Below, one piece after another: positions 53,006 to 60,210 of a stretch of DNA of 60,210 bases. The first letter of the stretch is position 1. Every line of letters starts with the position of its first letter. Both the position numbers and the translations under genes were made by a program. The notes under the pieces are model-generated. The model was not told where the DNA came from, did no database searches, and saw only the letters and a program-made list of their open reading frames with translations. This DNA comes from Alphaproteobacteria bacterium (lineage in GTDB: Bacteria > Pseudomonadota > Alphaproteobacteria > SHVZ01). The stretch is taken from NCBI GenBank assembly GCA_016869285.1, contig VGEN01000007.1, positions 1 to 60,210 of the forward strand. Reading direction: 5' to 3'.

Positions 53006-54469
53006 ATGGCGACCAGCCAGCGCATGCTTCGTTTCGTCTCGGTCGAAAAGCACATGCCGGACAAACGGCAGGCTGCGGCTCGGACATCCGACTTCCAGGA
53101 GATCTACGCCGAGTTCGAGGCGGGCCGCGCCGCCGAGCAGGCCGGTCGTTGCTCGCAATGCGGCGTGCCCTTCTGCCAGGTGCATTGCCCGCTCCACAAC
53201 AACATCCCCGACTGGCTGATGCTGACTGCCCAGGGGCGGATCGAGGAGGCCTACGAGGTCGCCGCGGCGACCAACACCTTCCCCGAGATCTGCGGGCGCA
53301 TCTGCCCGCAGGACCGGCTCTGCGAGGGCAATTGCGTCATCGAGAAGGGCTTCGAGTCGGTCACGATCGGCACGGTCGAGAAGTACGTCACCGACCAGGC
53401 CTTCCAGAACGGCTGGATCAAGCCGATCCGGCCGCCGCGCGATCTCAGGAAGTCGGTCGGCATCGTCGGCGCCGGCCCCGGCGGGCTTGCCGCGGCCGAA
53501 CAGCTCCGCCGCAAGGGCTATCGCGTGCATGTCTACGACCGCCACGACCGCGTCGGCGGCCTGATGATCTATGGCATCCCGAACTTCAAGCTCGAGAAGC
53601 CTGTGGTCGAGCGCCGCACGCAATGGCTGATCGAAGGCGGCGTCGAGTTCACGCTCAACATCGAGATCGGCCGCGACATCACCCTTGCCGATCTGCGCAA
53701 GCGCCACGATGCCGTGCTGATTGCCACCGGCGTCTATCGCGCGCGGGACATCCAGGCCCCCGGCGTCGGCCTGTCGGGCATTGTGCCGGCTCTCGACTAC
53801 CTCATTGCCTCCAACCGCACCGGCCTTGGCGACCGCGTGGCGGCCTATGAGGACGGCACGCTGAACGCCGCCGGCAAGCACGTCGTCGTCATCGGCGGCG
53901 GCGACACCGCGATGGATTGCGTGAGGACGGCCGTGCGACAGGGCGCCAAGTCGGTCAAATGCCTCTATCGCCGCGACCGCCAGAACATGCCTGGCTCGCA
54001 GCGCGAAGTCTTTCACGCCGAGGAGGAGGGCGTAGAGTTCGTCTGGCTCGCGCAACCGGAAGCCTTCCTCGGCGACGGCCATGTCCGCGGCGTGCGCGCG
54101 CAGCGCGTGCATCTCGGCATGCCGGACGCGACCGGGCGCCAGATGCCGCGGGTGATCGGCGACTCGCACTTCACCGTCGAGGCCGATCTCGCGATCAAGG
54201 CGCTGGGGTTCGATCCCGAGGATCTGCCGGCGATGTTCGGCGAACCCGCGCTCGAGCTCACGAAATGGGGCACGATCAAGATCAACCACCGGACGATGGA
54301 GACGAGTCTGCCCGGCGTCTACGCCGCCGGCGACATCGTCCGCGGCGCCTCGCTCGTCGTCTGGGCAATCCGCGACGGCCGCGACGCCGCCGCCTCGATC
54401 CACCGCTCCTTGAGCCAGCCCCAAGTCGCCCGCACGCAGCCGCGCGTCCCGTCGGAGGCCCACGCATGA
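53006..54469 (+). CDS. gltD: Glutamate synthase (NADPH) small subunit
   Basis: A 487-residue FAD/[4Fe-4S] subunit that passes electrons from NADPH to the large subunit. The N-terminal cysteines are CSQCGVPFCQVHC (Cys49, 52, 57, 61) and ICGRICPQDRLCEGNC (Cys96, 100, 106, 110). The FAD motif is GAGPGGLAAAEQL and the NADPH motif GGGDTAMDC. The opening SQRMLRFVSVEKHMPDKRQA matches alphaproteobacterial GltD. It precedes gltB, with a 4-bp overlap, the reverse of the order in many bacteria. Confidence 0.94.
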   Translation: MATSQRMLRFVSVEKHMPDKRQAAARTSDFQEIYAEFEAGRAAEQAGRCSQCGVPFCQVHCPLHNNIPDWLMLTAQGRIEEAYEVAAATNTFPEICGRICPQDRLCEGNCVIEKGFESVTIGTVEKYVTDQAFQNGWIKPIRPPRDLRKSVGIVGAGPGGLAAAEQLRRKGYRVHVYDRHDRVGGLMIYGIPNFKLEKPVVERRTQWLIEGGVEFTLNIEIGRDITLADLRKRHDAVLIATGVYRARDIQAPGVGLSGIVPALDYLIASNRTGLGDRVAAYEDGTLNAAGKHVVVIGGGDTAMDCVRTAVRQGAKSVKCLYRRDRQNMPGSQREVFHAEEEGVEFVWLAQPEAFLGDGHVRGVRAQRVHLGMPDATGRQMPRVIGDSHFTVEADLAIKALGFDPEDLPAMFGEPALELTKWGTIKINHRTMETSLPGVYAAGDIVRGASLVVWAIRDGRDAAASIHRSLSQPQVARTQPRVPSEAHA

Positions 54470-57400
54470 CCCGGGAATTCGTCGAGTCCTGGCGCAAGAA
54501 CGCCGCTCATCTCGCAGCCCACGGCCTCTACCGGCCCGAGGACGAGCATGATGCCTGCGGCGTCGGTTTCGTTGCCGCGATCGACGGCAAGCCGAAGCGC
54601 GCCGCGGTCGATGCCGCGATCAATGCGCTGAAGGCGGTCTGGCATCGCGGCGCGGTCGATGCCGACGGCAAGACCGGAGACGGCGCCGGCATCCACATCC
54701 AGGTGCCGCAGGACTTCTTCAAGGCGCATATCGCACACCTCGGATACGAGCCCGATGACGGCGATCTCGCCGTCGGCCAGATCTTCCTGCCGCGCACCGA
54801 CCTCGACGGTCAGGAACGATGCCGCTGCATCGTCGAGGAGGAGATCCTCAAGCTCGGCTACACCATCTATGGCTGGCGCCAGGTTCCGGTGAACGTCTCG
54901 ATCATCGGCGAGAAAGCGAATGCGACGCGCCCCGAGATCGAGCAGATCATCATCGGCAACGACCGCCGCGCGCCGGTCGAAGAGCTCGAGCGCGAGCTCT
55001 ATGTCGTACGCCGCCGCATCGAGAAGGCGGCGACCGCTGCCAACATCACTGACTTTTACGTTTGCTCGCTCTCGTCGCGCTCGCTGATCTACAAAGGCAT
55101 GTTCCTCGCAGAGCAGCTCTCGGCCTTCTATCCCGACCTGCTCGACCCGCGTTTCGTCTCCTCCTTCGCCATCTATCACCAGCGCTACTCGACCAACACC
55201 TTCCCGACATGGCGGCTGGCGCAGCCCTTCCGCGTGCTCGCGCATAACGGCGAGATCAACACGCTGAAGGGCAACGTCAACTGGATGAAGAGCCACGAGG
55301 CCCGCCTCGCCTCCTCGCTGTTCGGCGAGACGCTGAACGATCTCAAGCCGATCATCCAGCCGGGCGGCTCAGACTCCGCCGCGCTCGACAACGTCTTCGA
55401 GCTGCTCTGCCAGGGCGGGCGCAACCTGCCCATGGTCAAGATCATGATGATCCCCGAGGCCTGGGCCCCCGACGCGCCGATGCCGAAGGCGCTCAAGGAG
55501 ATGTACTCCTACGCCAACTCGGTGATGGAGCCCTGGGACGGGCCGGCGGCGATCGCCGCCTATGCCGGCGACTGGGTGATCGGCGGCATGGACCGCAACG
55601 GGCTTCGCCCCATGCGCTACACCGTGACCCAGGACGGTCTCGTCATCGCCGGGTCAGAGACCGGCATGGTGCGCCTCGATGAGACCACGATCCTGCGCAA
55701 GGGCCGGCTCGATCCGGGCCAGATGATCGGCGTCGACCTCAAGAACGGCAAGCTCTACCGCGACCGTGAGCTCAAGGACGCGCTCGCCGCCTCGCGCCCC
55801 TTCGGCAACTGGGTGCAGCACATCACGCGCATCGACGACATCGTGCGCGCCAATCACCGCGACCGCCGAGAGCTCGACCGCGAGGCGCTGCGCCGGCGCA
55901 TGATCGCGGTCGGCTGGAGCCTCGAAGATGTCGAGCTGATCCTGCATCCCATGGTCGAGGAAGCGAAGGAGGCCGTCGGCTCGATGGGCGACGATACGCC
56001 CTTGGCCGTGCTCTCGCGCCAGTATCGCGGGCTCCACCATTTCTTCCGCCAGAACTTCAGCCAGGTCACCAACCCGCCGATCGACTCGCTGCGCGAGGCG
56101 CGGGTGATGACCGTGCGCACGCGGCTCGGCAATCTCGGCAACATCCTCGACGAGGACGAGAGCCAGTGCCACCTGCTGCAGCTCGAATCGCCGATCCTCT
56201 CGAACGCCGAGTTCGAGGCGATGCGCGACTACATGGGCGATACCGCGGTCGAGGTTGATTGCAGCTTCGACCCGCGCGGCGGCGATCTGAGCCTCAAGGA
56301 GGCGATCCAGCGCGTCCAGCGCGAGGCAGAGAACGGCGTGCGCGCCGGCTGCACCCACGTCGTGCTCACCGACAAGAGCATCGGCCCCGACCGCGCACCG
56401 ATCCCGATGATCCTCGCCGCCGGCGGCGTGCACTCGCACCTGGTGCGCCAGAATCTGCGCACCTTCACCTCGCTCAACGTACGCTCCGGCGAGTGCTTGG
56501 ACGTGCACTATGCCGCAGTCCTGGTCGGCGTCGGCGCCACCACGGTAAACGCCTACCTGGCTCAGGAGGCGATCGCCGAGCGCCATGCGCGCGGCCTCTT
56601 CGGCCAGCTCACGCTGGATGACTGCATCCGCCGCTTCAAGAAGGCGGTCGACGACGGCTTGCTCAAGATCATGAGCAAGATGGGGATCTCGGTGATCTCC
56701 TCATATCGCGGCGGCTACAATTTCGAGGCCGTCGGGCTGTCGCGTTCGCTCGTCGCGGACTTCTTCCCGGGTATGACCAGCCGCATCTCCGGCATCGGCC
56801 TTTCCGGCGTGCAGCGCAAAGTGATCGAGCTGCATCAACGCGCCTTCTCCGAGGATCCCGTGGCGCTGCCGGTCGGCGGCCTCTATCGCTTCCGCCGCTC
56901 GGGCGAGGCACATGCCTTTGAAGGCAATCTGATCCACACGCTGCAGACCGCCGTCGCGACCGACAGCTACCACACCTATCGCAAGTATTCGGAGGCGACG
57001 CGCAAGCTGCCGCCGATCCACTTGCGCGATCTGCTCGACTTCACCGCGACCACGCAGGCGGTCTCGGTCGACGAGGTCGAGTCGATCACCGAGATCAGGA
57101 AGCGTCTGGTCGCACCCGGCATCTCGCTCGGCGCGCTCAGCCCCGAGGCGCATGAGACGCTGTCGATCGCGATGAACCGCATCGGCGCCAAGTCCGATTC
57201 CGGCGAAGGCGGCGAGGACCCGGCGCGCTACACGCCGCGCCCGAACGGCGACAACCCTTCCTCCGCGATCAAGCAGATCGCCTCCGGCCGCTTCGGCGTC
57301 ACCGCCGAGTACCTCAACAACTGCCGCGAGATCGAGATCAAGGTCGCCCAGGGTGCCAAGCCCGGCGAGGGCGGCCAGCTCCCCGGCATCAAGGTCTCGG

Positions 57401-58989
57401 GCCTGATCGCCAGGCTGCGCCACTCTATGCCCGGCGTCAGCCTGATCTCGCCACCGCCGCACCACGACATCTACTCGATCGAGGATCTGGCGCAGCTCAT
57501 CTACGACCTGAAGCAGATCAACCCGGATGCGCGCGTTTGCGTGAAGCTGGTGGCGCGCTCCGGCATCGGCACTATCGCCGCCGGCGTCGCCAAGGCGAAA
57601 GCCGATACGATCCTGATCTCCGGCCACTCGGGCGGCACCGGCGCCTCGCCGCAGAGCTCGATCAAGTATGCCGGCATCCCCTGGGAGATGGGCCTCTCCG
57701 AGGTCCATCAGGTGCTGACGCTCAACCGGCTCCGCCAGAACGTTCGGCTTCGCGTCGACGGCGGCATCAAGACCGGGCGCGACGTCGTCATGGCAGCAAT
57801 CCTCGGGGCCGAGGAATTCGGCATCGGCACCGCCTCGCTGGTGGCCATGGGCTGCATCATGGTCCGTCAATGCCACTCCAACACCTGCCCGGTCGGCGTC
57901 TGCACCCAGGATGAGAAGCTGCGCGCCAAGTTCGAGGGCACGCCGGAGAAGGTGGTGAATCTCTTCACCTTCATCGCCGAGGAAACGCGCGACATCCTGG
58001 CTTCGCTCGGCGTGCGCTCGATGCTCGAGGTGATCGGCCGCACCGACCTCCTCTCGCAGATCGACCGCGGCGGACGCGACCTCGACGACCTCGACCTGAA
58101 CTCGCTCCTAATCCAGGCGGATGCCGGCGGCCAGGCCCGCCACTGCACCGTCGAGGGCCGCATCGAGGTGCCCGAGACGCTGGATGCGCAGATGATCCGC
58201 GACGCCAAGGCCGCGCTCGAGGAGGGCGAGAAGATGCAGCTCGCCTACAACATCAGGAACACGCATCGCGCCATCGGCACCAAGCTGTCGAGCCGGCTGG
58301 TCCGCCGCTTCGGCATGACGGGCCTGCAGCCGGGCCAGATCGCCGTCCGGCTCCGCGGTTCCGCTGGCCAGTCGCTCGGCGCCTTTGCCGTGCAAGGTCT
58401 CAAGCTCGAGGTCTTCGGCGACGCCAACGACTATGTCGGCAAGGGCCTGTCCGGCGGCACCATCGTCGTGCGCACGACGACGGCAAGCCCGCTGGTGACA
58501 AACCACAACACCATCATCGGCAACACAGTGCTCTACGGCGCCACTGCCGGGCGGCTCTTCGCCTCGGGCCAGGCGGGGCAGCGCTTTGCTGTTCGCAACT
58601 CGGGCGCCATCGCCGTGGTCGAGGGCGCAGGCTCGAACGCCTGCGAATACATGACCGGCGGCATGGTCGCGATCCTAGGTCCCGTCGGCGACAACTTCGG
58701 CGCCGGCATGACCGGCGGCATGGCCTTCGTCTACGACTCCGACGACACCTTCGCCCATGCGGTCAACCCGGACACGCTGATCTACCAGCGCCTCGCCTCC
58801 GGCCATTGGGAGAGCGTGCTCAAGGACCTGATCGCCGAGCACCAGCGCGAGACCCAATCGAAGTTCGCCGAGCGCCTGCTCGTCGACTGGCGCCTGGAGC
58901 GCGCCAGGTTCTGGCAGGTGGTGCCGAAGGAGATGCTGGCGAAGCTCGATCGGCCGCTATCGGATGCTCCGGAAGCGGCGCGCGCCTAG
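54466..58989 (+). CDS. gltB: Glutamate synthase large subunit
   Basis: A 1507-residue enzyme making two glutamates from glutamine and 2-oxoglutarate. After a 30-residue propeptide the N-terminal nucleophile is Cys31 (DEHDACGVGFVA) of the glutaminase domain. The central and FMN-binding synthase domains follow (SGHSGGTGASP; GMGCIMVRQCHSNTCPVGVC for the 3Fe-4S cluster), then the beta-helix GXGXG domain near the end. ATG at 54466 overlaps the gltD stop; the frame is open far upstream only as a shadow of gltD. Confidence 0.95.
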   Translation: MTREFVESWRKNAAHLAAHGLYRPEDEHDACGVGFVAAIDGKPKRAAVDAAINALKAVWHRGAVDADGKTGDGAGIHIQVPQDFFKAHIAHLGYEPDDGDLAVGQIFLPRTDLDGQERCRCIVEEEILKLGYTIYGWRQVPVNVSIIGEKANATRPEIEQIIIGNDRRAPVEELERELYVVRRRIEKAATAANITDFYVCSLSSRSLIYKGMFLAEQLSAFYPDLLDPRFVSSFAIYHQRYSTNTFPTWRLAQPFRVLAHNGEINTLKGNVNWMKSHEARLASSLFGETLNDLKPIIQPGGSDSAALDNVFELLCQGGRNLPMVKIMMIPEAWAPDAPMPKALKEMYSYANSVMEPWDGPAAIAAYAGDWVIGGMDRNGLRPMRYTVTQDGLVIAGSETGMVRLDETTILRKGRLDPGQMIGVDLKNGKLYRDRELKDALAASRPFGNWVQHITRIDDIVRANHRDRRELDREALRRRMIAVGWSLEDVELILHPMVEEAKEAVGSMGDDTPLAVLSRQYRGLHHFFRQNFSQVTNPPIDSLREARVMTVRTRLGNLGNILDEDESQCHLLQLESPILSNAEFEAMRDYMGDTAVEVDCSFDPRGGDLSLKEAIQRVQREAENGVRAGCTHVVLTDKSIGPDRAPIPMILAAGGVHSHLVRQNLRTFTSLNVRSGECLDVHYAAVLVGVGATTVNAYLAQEAIAERHARGLFGQLTLDDCIRRFKKAVDDGLLKIMSKMGISVISSYRGGYNFEAVGLSRSLVADFFPGMTSRISGIGLSGVQRKVIELHQRAFSEDPVALPVGGLYRFRRSGEAHAFEGNLIHTLQTAVATDSYHTYRKYSEATRKLPPIHLRDLLDFTATTQAVSVDEVESITEIRKRLVAPGISLGALSPEAHETLSIAMNRIGAKSDSGEGGEDPARYTPRPNGDNPSSAIKQIASGRFGVTAEYLNNCREIEIKVAQGAKPGEGGQLPGIKVSGLIARLRHSMPGVSLISPPPHHDIYSIEDLAQLIYDLKQINPDARVCVKLVARSGIGTIAAGVAKAKADTILISGHSGGTGASPQSSIKYAGIPWEMGLSEVHQVLTLNRLRQNVRLRVDGGIKTGRDVVMAAILGAEEFGIGTASLVAMGCIMVRQCHSNTCPVGVCTQDEKLRAKFEGTPEKVVNLFTFIAEETRDILASLGVRSMLEVIGRTDLLSQIDRGGRDLDDLDLNSLLIQADAGGQARHCTVEGRIEVPETLDAQMIRDAKAALEEGEKMQLAYNIRNTHRAIGTKLSSRLVRRFGMTGLQPGQIAVRLRGSAGQSLGAFAVQGLKLEVFGDANDYVGKGLSGGTIVVRTTTASPLVTNHNTIIGNTVLYGATAGRLFASGQAGQRFAVRNSGAIAVVEGAGSNACEYMTGGMVAILGPVGDNFGAGMTGGMAFVYDSDDTFAHAVNPDTLIYQRLASGHWESVLKDLIAEHQRETQSKFAERLLVDWRLERARFWQVVPKEMLAKLDRPLSDAPEAARA

Positions 58990-59078
58990 GCGCCAGCGAT
59001 CAGGTTCGGCCTTCTGGGACACCCCGTCCCTGTGCCAATCTGCGCGGCGATGAGCTCAAGCAAAGCCGTAATCCTGAG

Positions 59079-60074
59079 ATGACCGCTGCGCAGAGACGCT
59101 GCGGCCTGGTCGTCCGACAGCTCTTCGAGACCGGCAATCCTGCGCAGCCGGCGAACGCGGAAGTGATCGAGTCGGAACGGCGGAATCTCTGCGACGTAAC
59201 CGGATTCGACATTTGTTACGTTCATTTCGACAAGATGGCCCATGACGACCCTTTGACCTGCCACATCAAGTTCCTGGAGAAGGTGGCGGAGATCCGCCCG
59301 GAGTTCATCTACGTTCATCCTCACGTCTTCCTCGATACGATGCATTTCAACGTGCGCGTCGAGATCCTCTACGCGGCGCGGCTTCTATACGGACCGAGGC
59401 TGATCTTCTCCTTCGCCGACCTCGGCTACGCTTTCCAGACCTCGCTGATCGCCGGATATGCCGCCATCGGCGACATTTCCGCCTCGTGGGACGGCAACGG
59501 CGCGGAGCTGGCGAAGCGCGTGCCGGGCAGGACCGTGCTCGATCTGTGGGCGCCGCGCGACGGCCGGCTCTTTCGCGACCTCGGGATCGAACGCGACATC
59601 GATGTCGGCTTCATCGGCAAGCTTCATCACTATGAGGATCGGCGCGCGGCGATCGTCGAGGCGAGGAAGATCGGTGCGCCGATTGAGGTTCACGGCAGCG
59701 ACGAGACCGGATTCGTGTCCGACGAGGACTATGTGCAATTCCTCAACCGTTCCAAGATCACGTTGAACTTCTCGAAGACCACCGCGGGCGCCCATCAGCT
59801 TAAAGGTCGCGTGATCGAGAGCATTCTGTGCGGTGCGCTCCTGTTCGAGAGCGAGAACGAGGTCACCCCCCGCTATCTCACGCCCTATCGCCACTATGTC
59901 CCCTTCACCGATCCGACGGATCTCGCGGCCAAGATTCGCCGCTACCTAGGCAACGACGCGGCGCGACGGGCGATCGTGACGGCAGCGCGTGCTCATGTGA
60001 TGGAGAACCTGTCGTACCGGGCGTGGTGGCGCCGTGTGATCGGCGAACTAGTACCCGGAATCACAATTGGCTGA
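59079..60074 (+). CDS. CgeB-like family 1 glycosyltransferase
   Basis: A 331-residue cytosolic protein of the Glyco_trans_1_2 type. The C-terminal nucleotide-sugar region holds LNFSKTTAGAHQLKGR and ESILCGALLFESENE, with ending EYLTPYRHYVPF-like YLTPYRHYVPFTDPTDLA. The N-terminal half has no transmembrane segments. ATG at 59079 is the likely start. The last codons (VPGITIG) overlap the end of an insertion sequence, so the native C-terminus may have been replaced. Sugar and acceptor unknown. Confidence 0.7.
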   Translation: MTAAQRRCGLVVRQLFETGNPAQPANAEVIESERRNLCDVTGFDICYVHFDKMAHDDPLTCHIKFLEKVAEIRPEFIYVHPHVFLDTMHFNVRVEILYAARLLYGPRLIFSFADLGYAFQTSLIAGYAAIGDISASWDGNGAELAKRVPGRTVLDLWAPRDGRLFRDLGIERDIDVGFIGKLHHYEDRRAAIVEARKIGAPIEVHGSDETGFVSDEDYVQFLNRSKITLNFSKTTAGAHQLKGRVIESILCGALLFESENEVTPRYLTPYRHYVPFTDPTDLAAKIRRYLGNDAARRAIVTAARAHVMENLSYRAWWRRVIGELVPGITIG

Positions 60075-60210
60075 TACGTCGGTCTTTGAAGCGGCGTTGA
60101 TGGACGTTTGTCTTGGTCCAGACGAACGGCTTGGCGTTCTGGTTGTAGGTTTGGATGAAAGCATCGATGTGCTCCCGGAGCTGCTTGATCGAGACGAAAG
60201 AGGTGCCGCG
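60050..60210 (-). mobile_element. End of a second IS630-type insertion sequence
   Basis: The transposase tail is convergent with the glycosyltransferase, whose last codons it overlaps by 14 bp. The element edge is estimated from the CTAGTA just upstream, which contains the TA that IS630 elements duplicate. The exact terminal repeat could not be confirmed. Confidence 0.5.
60061..60210 (-). CDS. IS630-family transposase, C-terminal fragment cut by the window edge
   Basis: Reading the minus strand from the window edge gives 49 codons before TGA at 60063-60061: SIKQLREHIDAFIQTYN, then NAKPFVWTKTNVHQRRFKD. LREHIDxFIxxYNxxxKPFxWTK is the well-known C-terminal signature of the long-form IS630 transposases. 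It differs from the fragment at base 1, so this is another subgroup. The start lies beyond the window. Confidence 0.85.
   Translation of the reverse strand, partial: RGTSFVSIKQLREHIDAFIQTYNQNAKPFVWTKTNVHQRRFKDRRISQL

Noticed and set aside
1..60210. Whole window as one composite transposon or genomic island between two IS630 ends
   Set aside because: The two transposase tails belong to different subgroups, and the interior is largely housekeeping genes (ATP synthase, hemA, gltBD, ispH, rpe).

Overview
This is a 60.2 kb piece of a high-GC bacterial chromosome, almost certainly from an alphaproteobacterium. The reasons are an F0 ATP synthase operon (atpI-B-E-b'-b) with a separate b' gene and no F1 genes attached, a C4-pathway 5-aminolevulinate synthase, an ispH-thrB-rnhA run with the kinase-fold ThrB, a DUF1674/SdhAF4 gene divergent from htpX-rsmB, and alphaproteobacterial-type GltB/GltD. 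The order cannot be fixed from sequence alone; a Rhodospirillales- or Hyphomicrobiales-like host is a guess. No tRNA, rRNA, CRISPR array or prophage was seen. Coding density is very high, with many 4-bp ATGA/GTGA gene overlaps, and no gene-free stretch exceeds 300 bp.

Layout. 1-243: end of an IS630-type element. 251-4457: a glutathione transferase, then a minus-strand surface-polysaccharide set (cytochrome c, WecA/WbpL-like glycosyl-1-phosphate transferase, CapD/WbpM-like epimerase-dehydratase). 4496-7945: a small-molecule kinase, then the F0 operon with a visible promoter and a shared terminator. 8000-12636: a minus-strand unit of cupredoxin, hybrid histidine kinase, CheY-like regulator and phosphonate-monoester-hydrolase-type sulfatase. 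12721-19965: housekeeping genes (SdhAF4, HtpX, RsmB, Rpe, heparinase-like protein, PilZ protein, DHFR-like protein) with an amidase inserted between rsmB and rpe.

20120-28512 is a lactate locus: lutABC (lactate to pyruvate oxidation) is followed by a Smr protein, an aldo/keto reductase and larC-larE-larB-larA, which encode a nickel-pincer racemase and its cofactor makers. 28634-31156 holds ispH-thrB-rnhA. 31257-34291 carries a double-CDGSH Fe-S protein, a lipoprotein, a hydantoin racemase and a five-haem cytochrome c. 34307-37515 is a tandem pair of TPR-2OG/Fe(II) oxygenases. 37573-44395 is a minus-strand operon of amidohydrolase, two oligopeptide-type ABC ATPases, D-hydantoinase, D-carbamoylase and an amino-acid binding protein. 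Together with the racemase at 32038 it supplies all three enzymes of the hydantoin-to-D-amino-acid route.

44534-44719 is a large inverted repeat that runs into the end of an AraC-type regulator. Two Fsr-like MFS exporters, a PhyH-like dioxygenase and a YtcJ-like amidohydrolase follow. The right end has hemA, a small secreted protein with its own promoter and terminator, gltD-gltB, a CgeB-like glycosyltransferase, and the end of a second, unrelated IS630-type element.

The most interesting items are the tandem TPR-oxygenases beside a pentahaem cytochrome, the cupredoxin/two-component/phosphohydrolase unit, the joined Lut-Lar lactate locus, and the split hydantoinase set whose ABC ATPases have no permeases.
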